Shown here piece by piece: positions 23,801-31,209 of a stretch of 47,556 bases of DNA (position 1 is the stretch's first letter; the number at the start of each line of letters is the position of its first letter). A program made the translations under genes and the position numbers. Under the pieces are notes generated by a model. The model ran no database searches. It saw nothing but the letters and a program-made list of their open reading frames with translations, and was not told the origin of the DNA. Source of the stretch: Ruminococcus sp. (GTDB lineage Bacteria; Bacillota; Clostridia; Oscillospirales; Acutalibacteraceae); contig JALFTC010000019.1 of the NCBI GenBank assembly GCA_022779485.1, forward strand, positions 1 through 47,556, in the 5' to 3' direction.

Positions 23801-26228
23801 TATAATTGTTATAAATAGCCTTATATCTGATAAACCACTGATCTGTGTTGTTTGGATAAGGTTTAGAACTGCTATTTACCTGCTTTTCCTTTCCATACTG
23901 ACCCATTGTCCAGTCAAAGTCCCAAACAGGAGTTGCTGTGAACAGAGAATCCTGATTCTTAAGGTTTACATAGAAGGATGTAGCAACACCATCCAGATTT
24001 TCTACATATTCCTGAACAAGATAGTTCTGTGCAAAGCTTTCTGCGTCAATCAGCTCGTCATAACTGCTTACTGTTACAGAATAGTTTGAAACCTTTGAGG
24101 TATATGTGTATTTGCCGTTAGAGGTTGAAAGTGAACCTGCGGCGAAATCTGTTGTGGAAGAACCTGACTGTGCATAAGCCACAGCCTCTGCTGCGTTGAA
24201 CTTATCCATAATATAGATAACTTCTTCCTTAGTAGCAACTTCAGGAGTTTTGAGAACTACCTGCTGTCCTCTGTTGGAGATAAATCCGCTGATTTCATCG
24301 GGAAATCTTTCATCCAGCTCAAATTCAAGGAGGTAGTCGCCGTCCTTGTAATTTGCAGGGGTTGTAAGTCCTGTGCAGTACTTGTAGTAACCGGCCGCTG
24401 ATTTTTCGTTGATTTTTCCGTTTGAGCTTGCCCTTTGAGGATTGTCAAAATCGTATGTTGGGTTAGCTGTTTCGTTCATTTCGTCAACATTTTCGCCCTC
24501 TACAAGAGCTTTACTGCTGGAAACCTCAACCTTTTCGGTAATCTGATAAGAACCAAGATAATTACCGTTGTTGTAAACATCATAGATATCACTCATTGGT
24601 GAATCTTCAAGACCAATGCTGTCAGAAAGATTGTACACAACGGTATTTCTCATCATAGATTCATCGGCATTGTTGGCAAGCAAGCACCACTTTTTACTCT
24701 TTGTTGAGTTTGAACCGCCAAGCTTGATGGCTGTTTTAATCTTGATGTTGTATGCATATTTACCAAACTTAGAGTAAGATGCTTCCCAAGATGAGTTACC
24801 TCTGCCTTTTACGGAAGAAAGGGTGTCCTCTGTCTGAGTAACTGCACCGTTGTTGTCAACAACAAGGTAAGAACCTGACTCCTTAACAGAACTCTTTGAT
24901 GTGAGAGAGTTGTCTGTTTTGGTTGGAAGATCCCTGTCGCCTGTAATATTCTTATTATCATCGGTGCTATATGTGTACATATAGAATGACTTTGCTGTTG
25001 ACTGGAAAATCTTAAAGGATTTATCAGTACCGTTAACAGAACAGGAAGTGTCTGACCAGTTTGTCATATCATATGTGTTGCCACTTGTGATAGTTGTTCC
25101 GTTGATGGACAGGGAAGTAAAGCTGTGGTAAATTGTCAGATTACTTCTGTCAACACCGGATGGAAGATAAAGTCTGTAACCTGAACCACCCTCATAAGCC
25201 TTAACAAGGGCAACCTTTGTGTTTGCAACCTCTGGCTGTGTATCAACCCACATAGCATTACTAAAGGCTGTTGCCTTAACTGTATCTGTAATAACAGAAC
25301 TTCCGGTTGTGGTTGTTTGAGTTGGATTAGTATCCGGTTGTGTACTTGTCTGTGTGTTCGGCTGGGAAGTTGTTGTTTCCTGTGAACTGTAAGTACCCAA
25401 CTCATAATCATAGTAGTTTGTATTTGTAGTAGACACTGTGCTACTCTTAAGGGTAACAAGGTTGTTAACCCCTACTGTGCCTGTATAATCCTTAACAACA
25501 ACAGCGCTATTACCATTATAGTCACCATAGGTGTGCATATTTGCATTACTGAATGCTATCATACCAACAGATGGATCATATGTGATTTCAGCCATAAACA
25601 GATTGTCGGAAACCTTTGTCATAGAGCCATAGGATGACAGGTTGTTTCCTGAATTTGGATGGAATCTGTTGCCTGACCAAGCGTTTGTGGTTTTTGCAAC
25701 ATCATAATAAGCGTCTCTACCCCATCCACTTACAGCAGATGTATCCAGGTAGATAGTTGTTGTAACCTTACTTGAGGGTGATGTGGTTTCAGTAACATCA
25801 GGATTATCAGTTGTATAATCCATCCAATTACCGTTATAGTACATCCTGCCTGAAAATGTGGAGGAGGTTGTCCAACCGGAAATAGCCTCCTGTGATTTAC
25901 AAGTACCGCTTGCGTCACACTGCTGGAATTGCAATGCGTCAAATCCGCCGTACTTTTCTTCTACTGTACCTGAATAAATCTTGTAACCCTGATATGTTGA
26001 ACCTGTATCAGTCATGTCAAAGATTTTCCAAGTGTTGTTGTCACCGATATTGCAATGTGCCTTAACGGTGTAACCGTCGGGCACAGTACCCTTGTAGCAG
26101 TAGTAAACTGTGTGGGTTCCTGCCCCTGTTTCCTCCAAGTCCAAGCTTGCAGCAGTTGCTGTGAAAGTGCCAAGCACCATCATTACTGCAAGAAAAAGGC
26201 CCGTGAGTCTTTTCATTTTCTGTTTCAA
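20826..26228 (-). CDS. giant secreted CotH-kinase protein with CBM, Big_2 and InlB-type repeats
   Basis: About 1,800 aa from the TTG at 26228. The ATG 14 codons upstream would lie at or before the predicted transcription start, while AAAGGAAG sits 8 nt before the TTG. Order (numbered from the upstream ATG, subtract 14): signal peptide to ~42; two beta-sandwich carbohydrate-binding-like domains (45-155, 165-290); Thr/Gln/Pro linker (296-325); CotH spore-coat-type kinase domain (~330-930) with RNTVVYNLSDSIG near 541 and WDFDW near 783; Ig-like/Big_2 domains (~955-1115 and 1225-1303); a CBM26-like starch-binding module between them (~1120-1215, YFTDNKSWGSVKAWIWN); InlB-type repeats (~1304-1690, FKNYDGTV, YTFSGWDK); and a ~120-residue C-terminal domain. 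No LPxTG motif or dockerin repeats seen. Likely an extracellular kinase on polysaccharide-bound cells. Confidence 0.82.
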   Translation of the reverse strand: MKQKMKRLTGLFLAVMMVLGTFTATAASLDLEETGAGTHTVYYCYKGTVPDGYTVKAHCNIGDNNTWKIFDMTDTGSTYQGYKIYSGTVEEKYGGFDALQFQQCDASGTCKSQEAISGWTTSSTFSGRMYYNGNWMDYTTDNPDVTETTSPSSKVTTTIYLDTSAVSGWGRDAYYDVAKTTNAWSGNRFHPNSGNNLSSYGSMTKVSDNLFMAEITYDPSVGMIAFSNANMHTYGDYNGNSAVVVKDYTGTVGVNNLVTLKSSTVSTTNTNYYDYELGTYSSQETTTSQPNTQTSTQPDTNPTQTTTTGSSVITDTVKATAFSNAMWVDTQPEVANTKVALVKAYEGGSGYRLYLPSGVDRSNLTIYHSFTSLSINGTTITSGNTYDMTNWSDTSCSVNGTDKSFKIFQSTAKSFYMYTYSTDDNKNITGDRDLPTKTDNSLTSKSSVKESGSYLVVDNNGAVTQTEDTLSSVKGRGNSSWEASYSKFGKYAYNIKIKTAIKLGGSNSTKSKKWCLLANNADESMMRNTVVYNLSDSIGLEDSPMSDIYDVYNNGNYLGSYQITEKVEVSSSKALVEGENVDEMNETANPTYDFDNPQRASSNGKINEKSAAGYYKYCTGLTTPANYKDGDYLLEFELDERFPDEISGFISNRGQQVVLKTPEVATKEEVIYIMDKFNAAEAVAYAQSGSSTTDFAAGSLSTSNGKYTYTSKVSNYSVTVSSYDELIDAESFAQNYLVQEYVENLDGVATSFYVNLKNQDSLFTATPVWDFDWTMGQYGKEKQVNSSSKPYPNNTDQWFIRYKAIYNNYNVDNLVTSLCKIDDFWSRVKIQWKYNVYPEIQKLYGSSGLIKNDYTNKLSASVAMNEDRYHFIANDPIGGWGSANTGSTWSEAVNFLNNWASSRASWMNNNIGTAVSYNKSGSSTQLSVSQADDNSIVAEATPGTITADSTTLGFGDYTYEFTYTNGTNTKTITKIGSNTVTLSDTATAGDVYTVSVNAYPTKAGKDTGFVLASDEVSYTVTNPTDPKLTVSPTTLSLTVGDTSTLTVKKTNIDEDVTWSTDNESVATVDNGVVTAVAEGTATITATAGGLSATCVVTVSEPVSSIITLYFTDNKSWGSVKAWIWNNTTKTNESASWPGKSCTKIGKNSQNQDIYSCTMDTSLYDSVIFASSDGKSQTKEIYNITSANDGTGYYITGGSSSAYEVATYSVVTPAVKLSTSAVELMVGGEYTITPASSKGTLSYESSNTAVATVDEKGVVKAVAKGNATITVTATGTFETATATLNVTVNDKYTVTFKNYDGTVISTQKYDAGEAVVVPTETPVRPADQQYTYTFSGWDKDIVETVNVDATYTAVFTGTLNKYSVSVSTVNGTVTGCPTDAVDYGTSVTLKAKANEGYTFAGYYVGDTRVSSSSTYTFTVTDNTEVVAKFTQLPGAELKVQVVGGTGLKVKLGANGVETTQSIFYDNKDVKTGQYVTLTPTGIDGYDFLYWISDNGKIVSYSQSYTFMFTEKTSLTAVYSQASAGVVTFMSGYNQINSSMCYGSADEIKLPTPYAKSGYTFKFWSINGTTECTVSDIYTASQSGNVTVKAVYEAEDIYFSLTINGGTIVSVDNNTADAGNTTGSYKTINAIKVQPKVAEAGKKFAYWEDQDGNILSYSRIHLLYLNSDTTITAVFVDENEVVDTKAIAEISSISLNETTNKMSVMAVLTVPTDCTIISGGLLATNNEMIGASADSFTYDNATYKKVENVESLNYQMLQYAWTKSNVFYGDIWFLRAYVTYKDANGNTYEVYGDVVTNASLFS

Positions 26229-26274
26229 TGAAACACTTCCTTTCAGTTTATTTTGTATATAATCATACATCTAT

Positions 26275-26283
26275 ATTTTACCA
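26275..26283 (-). promoter_or_regulatory. extended -10 promoter of the CotH protein gene
   Basis: On the - strand TGG-TAAAAT (TGn extended -10), predicting transcription start near 26268, i.e. at or after the ATG at 26270 and 40 nt before the TTG start. The equivalent element is present before the paralogue (28626-28634). Confidence 0.5.
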
Positions 26284-26302
26284 TATAAAATGGAAAAAAT
26301 CT

Positions 26303-26363
26303 CACAAAAACTTTATTTTCAGCATTATGCCATTAGATTTGTTGATATGCACAATAGGGTATG
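26303..26363. repeat. conserved upstream block, copy 1
   Basis: About 60 bp closely similar to 28655-28714, including TTATTTTCAGCAT, a TTTGTTGAWATGCACAA core and GGGTATG. Located just upstream of the extended -10 of both large surface-protein genes, as expected of a shared regulatory region. Confidence 0.65.
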
Positions 26364-26383
26364 TAATTTTTTGACGAAAAAAT

Positions 26384-26436
26384 AAAGGAACTGCAAAAAA
26401 CGAATTCTAAATACCCCATCTTTTGGCAGTTCCTTT
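26384..26436 (-). terminator. terminator of the 706-aa protein gene
   Basis: AAAGGAACTGC (26384-26394) pairs perfectly with GCAGTTCCTTT (26426-26436). On the - strand TTTATTTTTT follows. The loop is unusually long (31 nt). Confidence 0.7.
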
Positions 26437-26492
26437 TTTATGATAATTATTATTATGTTATATTGTCAATAAAACATTTTTTGTTAAGATTA

Positions 26493-28571
26493 TTAAGAAA
26501 ACAGTGATTTGCTAGTAACAACATCACCATACACTTCATAGATATTGCCGTTTGCATCCTTGTAGGTTACATATGCTCTTAAAAACCAAATATCTCCAAA
26601 CATTACATTGGACTTTGTCCATGTATATTGCAATACCTGATAATTGAGATCCTCTACATTTTCTACCTTCTTATATGTTGCATTTTCATATGTGAAACTG
26701 TCAGCAGATGCACCTATCATTTCGTTATTAGTTGCCAACAACCCTCCTGAAATAATTACACAATCAGACGGAACAGTCAATACTGATATTACACTCATCT
26801 TATTTGTTGTTTCATTTAGAGAGATAGATGAAATTTCTGCGATGGCTTTTGTGTCAACAACATCATTCTCATCAACAAATACTGCTGAAATGGTTGTATT
26901 GGAATCCAAATACAATATATGGCTGTTTGAATAAGCTAAAATGTTACCGTCTTGGTCTATCCAGTAAGCAAACTTCTTGCCTGTTTCAGCCTCATTTGCC
27001 TGCACCTTAATAGCATTTACTCTCTTATATGAGCCTGTTGTGTTTCCTGCATCCGCTTTATTGTTATCAACAGAAACGATTGCACCGCCGTTGACTTTCA
27101 GGCTGTAGTAAACTTCATTCTCCTCATAAACAGCCTTAACAGTTACATTTCCACTTCGAGATGCTGTGTAAATGTCACTTACAGTACATTCTGTTTTTCC
27201 GTCTATTGACCAGAACTTAAATGTATATCCTGACTTACTATAAGGAGTTGGCAGAGTTATTTCGTCTTCACTGCCGTAACACATTGAGGAATTATTCTGA
27301 TTATATCCACTCATAAATGTTACAACACCGTCACTATTCTGTGAAAATACAGCTGTCAGACTTGTTTTTCCTGTGAACATAAATGTGTAAGACTGTGAGT
27401 ATGAAACAATTTTTCCGTTATCACTTTTCCAGTAAAGGAAGTCGTAACCGTCAATTCCTATTGGTGTTAGTGTTACATACTGGCCTGTTCTAACATTCTG
27501 ATTTTTGTAGGTTGCAGGCTGTGTTGTTTCCACACCGTTTATACCAAGCTTTACCTTAAGTTTTGTTCCGCTTGAAACCGAAACATTAAGCTCGGAAAAG
27601 GGCATTTGGGTGAACTTTGCAACTACATCTGTGTTGTCGTTTACTGTGAATGTGTAGGTTGAAGAGCTTGAAACTCTTGTGTCGCCAACATAGTAGCCGT
27701 CAAATTTGTAACCCTCCTTTGCCTTTGCTTTTAGGGTTACTGATGTACCGTAGTCAACAGCACCTGTCGGGCAACCTGTTACTGTACCGTTTACTGTTGA
27801 AACGCTTACAGAGTACTTATTCAGTGTGCCTGTAAATACCGCTGTGTAGGTTGCGTCTGAATTTACTGTTTCTACTACAACCTTGTCCCATCCGCTGAAG
27901 GTGTATGTATATTGCTGGTCTGCCGGTCTAACAGGTGTTTCTGTTGGAACAACAACTGCTTCTCCTGCATCATACTGCTTTGTGCTGATTACTGTTCCGT
28001 CATAGTTTTTGAAGGTTACGGTGTACTGAACAACAGCTGTTTCAGACCGGCAGGACAATCTGCCTTCGTCATAAAAATCACCATCAACAATACTGACGCA
28101 ATTTTCGTCATCTATTACTTCCCAGGTGTTTTCAACCGTATAGTTACCGCCACTAAGGACTGTAAACTCTGCTATATAGAGGACTTTTTCGGTTGTGAAA
28201 TCAAAGTAATCGGTGAATGAAGAACCTGCGTAATACAAAAAGCCCTCATCATCTGTGTTGATAAAAACATTTGATGTTGTATTTGGCAGACTGAATTTTT
28301 CAAGCCTAAGACCAGTGGGGTCATATGTTGCGTAACCCTGAAAATCCTCCCACTTTGCATTCGAGCTGACATAGTAGGTCACAGCAACCCTTGCGCCAAC
28401 ATTAAACTTCTGTCCATTTACAGTAGCGGTTTCAATTCCTAAAGGAATCAAATCTGTCTTTTTAGCCCCTGTTTTATCCAAATCTAAGCTTACAGCTGAT
28501 ACCGAAATAGTGCTAAGCACCATAAAAACTACAAGTAAAAGACCTTTAAACCATTTCGCCTTCTGTTTCAA
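26493..28571 (-). CDS. secreted protein with cohesin-like N-terminus and InlB-type repeats
   Basis: About 692 aa from the TTG at 28571 (GAAAGGAAG 8 nt upstream), or 706 aa from the ATG at 28613. The TTG start is conserved with the paralogue. A signal peptide (GLLLVVFMVLSTISVSA) is followed by a ~140-residue beta-sandwich domain with the cohesin-like pattern VAVTYYVSS...FQGYATYDPTGLRLEKF...LYIAEFTVLSGGNYTV. Then come InlB/Listeria-Bacteroides-type repeats and the same C-terminal domain as the protein at 20826-26228. The last ~510 residues of the two are ~90% identical by eye. No kinase or CBM is present. It may be a scaffold or adhesin partner of the CotH protein. The cohesin call is tentative because dockerins are not visible in the window. 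Confidence 0.75.
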   Translation of the reverse strand: MKQKAKWFKGLLLVVFMVLSTISVSAVSLDLDKTGAKKTDLIPLGIETATVNGQKFNVGARVAVTYYVSSNAKWEDFQGYATYDPTGLRLEKFSLPNTTSNVFINTDDEGFLYYAGSSFTDYFDFTTEKVLYIAEFTVLSGGNYTVENTWEVIDDENCVSIVDGDFYDEGRLSCRSETAVVQYTVTFKNYDGTVISTKQYDAGEAVVVPTETPVRPADQQYTYTFSGWDKVVVETVNSDATYTAVFTGTLNKYSVSVSTVNGTVTGCPTGAVDYGTSVTLKAKAKEGYKFDGYYVGDTRVSSSSTYTFTVNDNTDVVAKFTQMPFSELNVSVSSGTKLKVKLGINGVETTQPATYKNQNVRTGQYVTLTPIGIDGYDFLYWKSDNGKIVSYSQSYTFMFTGKTSLTAVFSQNSDGVVTFMSGYNQNNSSMCYGSEDEITLPTPYSKSGYTFKFWSIDGKTECTVSDIYTASRSGNVTVKAVYEENEVYYSLKVNGGAIVSVDNNKADAGNTTGSYKRVNAIKVQANEAETGKKFAYWIDQDGNILAYSNSHILYLDSNTTISAVFVDENDVVDTKAIAEISSISLNETTNKMSVISVLTVPSDCVIISGGLLATNNEMIGASADSFTYENATYKKVENVEDLNYQVLQYTWTKSNVMFGDIWFLRAYVTYKDANGNIYEVYGDVVTSKSLFS

Positions 28572-28625
28572 TGGAATACTTCCTTTCACATATTTTGTAT
28601 ATTTCGTATACACCTATACATATAC

Positions 28626-28634
28626 ATTCTACCA
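28626..28634 (-). promoter_or_regulatory. extended -10 promoter of the 706-aa protein gene
   Basis: On the - strand TGG-TAGAAT, with start predicted near 28619, ~48 nt before the TTG. It aligns with the element at 26275-26283. Confidence 0.45.
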
Positions 28635-28654
28635 TAAAATTCTAAAAAAATCTT

Positions 28655-28714
28655 AACAAAAACTTATTTTCAGCATCTTTTCGATAAATTTGTTGAAATG
28701 CACAAAAGGGTATG
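28655..28714. repeat. conserved upstream block, copy 2
   Basis: Partner of 26303-26363, at the same distance from the extended -10 of the second surface-protein gene. Confidence 0.65.
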
Positions 28715-28736
28715 CTCTTTTTCACCTAAAAACAAG

Positions 28737-28761
28737 CAACCACCCTACAAAAGGGTGGTTG
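28737..28761 (-). terminator. terminator of the thioesterase operon
   Basis: Perfect 10-bp stem CAACCACCCT / AGGGTGGTTG with a 5-nt loop. On the - strand CTTGTTTTTAGG follows. It lies beyond the MITE, so the operon transcript probably runs through the element. Confidence 0.8.
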
Positions 28762-28813
28762 AACATATCCATAATAGACAAATTGCCAAATTTTAAAAAA
28801 ACTGAGAAATAAA

Positions 28814-28972
28814 GGAAACACCGATTAAATCATTTGCACAAAAGGGCTGTCAGATTTTTTGTCGATTAGTTCAAAAAACCGCAGGAATGCTTGATGCATT
28901 GCGAGGATTTTTTGGGCTAATCGGCGGAAAATATGCAAACAAGATGTGTGAAGTGATTTATTCAGTGTTTCC
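28814..28972. mobile_element. 159-bp MITE-like element, copy 1
   Basis: Terminal inverted repeats GGAAACACCGATTAAATCA and its near-complement TGATTTATTCAGTGTTTCC bound a 159-bp unit that matches 37436-37594 at ~93% by eye. Inside, GATTAGTTCAAAAAA...AGGAATGC pairs with GCATTGCGAGGATTTTTT..CTAATC, so the whole element folds into one long stem-loop. It has no coding capacity. It sits 11 bp from the stop of the thioesterase gene and could be co-transcribed. A transposase acting in trans is expected but not seen here. Confidence 0.82.
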
Positions 28973-28983
28973 CAAACTAGTAA

Positions 28984-29400
28984 TCACTCTCCCAAAGCCA
29001 CCATTTTTTCATAAATGTCCGGATGACTTTTCCTTATGGTGATTGGACGGTGATTTTCATTTACAAAACAATGGGCAGAATGTCCTGTACAGGCAAGGGC
29101 ATTATCCTTTGTAAAACGGATTTCGTAGTCAAACTCCATTTTGACACCGTTAAAGTAGGTCATCTTGGTATAGACTGCAAATTCGTCACCGCACCCCAAG
29201 GATTTGTGGTACTTTGCGTACACATCCACCACAGGGATAATAAGGTTCATATTCTCAAGCCTCATACAATCGCAATCAATTTGTTCCATTGCGTCAATTC
29301 TTGCCTCTTCAAAATAACGAATGTAATTTGAATGGTGAACAATAGCCATTCTGTCAGTTTCGTAGTAATTTGCTTTTCGTACATATGGTTTAATCTTCAA
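28984..29400 (-). CDS. YbgC/4HBT-type acyl-CoA thioesterase
   Basis: 138 aa single hot-dog fold protein. The YbgC/FadM-type motif is visible as YETDRMAIVHHSNYIRYFEEARID (about residues 12-36). The Asp of TDRM is the catalytic acid and the HHSNY stretch the substrate-facing helix start. It hydrolyses an acyl-CoA or acyl-ACP thioester in the cytoplasm. It is the last gene of a three-gene - strand operon, starting 4 bp after the acyl-CoA ligase stop, which suggests the two act on the same acyl chain. Chain preference cannot be read from the sequence. Confidence 0.88.
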   Translation of the reverse strand: MKIKPYVRKANYYETDRMAIVHHSNYIRYFEEARIDAMEQIDCDCMRLENMNLIIPVVDVYAKYHKSLGCGDEFAVYTKMTYFNGVKMEFDYEIRFTKDNALACTGHSAHCFVNENHRPITIRKSHPDIYEKMVALGE

Positions 29401-29404
29401 AAAA

Positions 29405-31066
29405 TCACTTCCTTAAAAGCAGTCCTTCTTCAAAGTCTTTTTTAGCCTGCTCCTTGATTTTGTAATGCTGTTTTTTACCTGTTGCTGTGTGAGGAAGTTC
29501 CTCTACAAATCGGTAATACCTTGGGCATTTATATTTGGAAAGGTTAGGGTGGACAGCACAGTAATCAATCATTTCCTTTACTGTAAGGCTGTCATCCTCC
29601 GGGATAATATATGCAACAAGCACCTCTCCCCTTGTTTTGTCGGGAATAGAAGAAACTATGCTCTCCTGTACCTTTGGATGCATATTCAGCACTTCTTCAA
29701 TCTGTGGAGGATAGATGTTTTCACCACTACTGATAATCATATCATCCTTACGGCCTGCAACTGTGACAAATTCCTTTTCGTCCCATGTTCCCAGGTCACC
29801 TGTGTAGAGGAAGCCCTTGTAGTACTTTTCCTTTGTAACCTTAGGATTATTGTAGTAGCACATTGTGGACTTTGAGGGGGATTTAATGATGATTTCTCCC
29901 ACCTCTGTACCGTCCTTTGCAACCATCTCCTCAGGCTCTGCCTTTCTGTCCTCGTAAGCCTTAACAACTCTAACATCATCATCTGTACAGGATCTGCCGG
30001 CTGTACCTGACATTTCGGGCAAATCGTATGGTCTTAAAAATGTGTTCCAGAAGGACTCTGTTGTTCCGTAACCGTTAAAGATATTCGGTGTAAGGGTTTC
30101 CTGAAAATGTATGCACTGTGCCTTTTCAAGTGGTGAGCCCATTGTTACAATACCCTTGATTTTGGAGAGGTCAACAGGGTGCTTTTCCTGTCTTGTTGCA
30201 AGGGATGTAAGCACTGCCGGAACACCGATAAGGAATGTTACACCATACTTTTCTGTGTATTGCAGACAAACCCTTGGATTGTAACTCCTAAGAACAACAA
30301 CTGCACCTCCTGCATATAGGGTTGGAGTAAGTCCGCCGGAATGAAGTCCTCCACGGTGGAACCATGGCGTCATATTCATTGTAATGTCTGTTGGGTTAAG
30401 AGGGAAGTGCATAATTACATCGTGAGCAGAAAGCACCTCGTTTATGTTGTTGAGAGGCACTCCCTTTGGAAGTGAAGTTGTTCCTGAGGTAAAAAGTCTT
30501 GTTACCTCGTCATAAATATGGGGTTCAAAATCCACAGGAGGGTTGCTGTCGTCAGCATCCTTCATAAAGTCCTCAAAAAACATATGTCCCTTTGGCAGCT
30601 TTGTGCATTTATGCTCATAGTCTACCATAAGAACAACCTCAGGCTTTTCAACGCACAGTGAAAGTGCATTTTGCATTTCCTTGGCATACTCAAAGTCGTA
30701 AATAAACACCTTTGGCTTGTTGTGGTTTATTAAAAGAGCCGTTTCCCCTGCTGCAAGGTTGAAGTTGGCAGGACAGTTGATTGCTCCGATTTTTTGTGGG
30801 GCAATATAGGTGATTGCAAACTGAGGGGAATTTGGCAGAAGATATAGAATAGCGTCGTTTTTCCCCACGCCCTTTGCCCTTAAAGCATTTGCAAAACGGT
30901 TTGCATCACGGTTTAATTCCTCATAAGTCCAAACCTTGTCCTGCTGGGGATCAATCATAGCAGGTTTAAAGCCAAAACGACGAACATTTCTCATAAAACC
31001 GTTAAGCCATGTAAATTCGTGTTCAAATGTGTCCTTAAACATATTTATGTCATAAGTATAACCCAT
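29405..31066 (-). CDS. AMP-forming acyl-CoA synthetase (ligase)
   Basis: 553 aa from the ATG at 31066, which has AAAGG at good spacing. An ATG three codons upstream overlaps the ribosome binding site. Adenylate-forming enzyme motifs in order: P-loop TSGTTSLPKGVPL near residue 205, GYGTTES near 320, YTGDLGTWDE near 415 and GRKDDMIISSGENIYPPQIEE near 435. The C-terminal catalytic Lys lies in TATGKKQHYKI near 530. It activates a fatty or aryl acid with ATP and loads it on CoA. The P-loop reads TSGTTSLPKG where TSGTTGxPKG is usual. It lies between a beta-ketoacyl synthase and a thioesterase and may prime or recycle the acyl group they handle. Confidence 0.9.
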   Translation of the reverse strand: MGYTYDINMFKDTFEHEFTWLNGFMRNVRRFGFKPAMIDPQQDKVWTYEELNRDANRFANALRAKGVGKNDAILYLLPNSPQFAITYIAPQKIGAINCPANFNLAAGETALLINHNKPKVFIYDFEYAKEMQNALSLCVEKPEVVLMVDYEHKCTKLPKGHMFFEDFMKDADDSNPPVDFEPHIYDEVTRLFTSGTTSLPKGVPLNNINEVLSAHDVIMHFPLNPTDITMNMTPWFHRGGLHSGGLTPTLYAGGAVVVLRSYNPRVCLQYTEKYGVTFLIGVPAVLTSLATRQEKHPVDLSKIKGIVTMGSPLEKAQCIHFQETLTPNIFNGYGTTESFWNTFLRPYDLPEMSGTAGRSCTDDDVRVVKAYEDRKAEPEEMVAKDGTEVGEIIIKSPSKSTMCYYNNPKVTKEKYYKGFLYTGDLGTWDEKEFVTVAGRKDDMIISSGENIYPPQIEEVLNMHPKVQESIVSSIPDKTRGEVLVAYIIPEDDSLTVKEMIDYCAVHPNLSKYKCPRYYRFVEELPHTATGKKQHYKIKEQAKKDFEEGLLLRK

Positions 31067-31209
31067 AGCAATCATCCTTTGTATTTATATTTATTCCCTA
31101 ATATTATAGGGAGAAATTCCAGTTTTATTTACTATCTTATTATATCAGATGTAAACAATTCTGTATCAACAAGTGATGCAGAATTATCAAACAGATTTAT
31201 TTTTTATAT

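Noticed and set aside
20826..26228. Dockerin or LPxTG anchor in the large CotH protein
   Set aside because: The C-terminus lacks paired F-hand calcium loops and any LPxTG-helix-basic tail, so neither anchor can be claimed.
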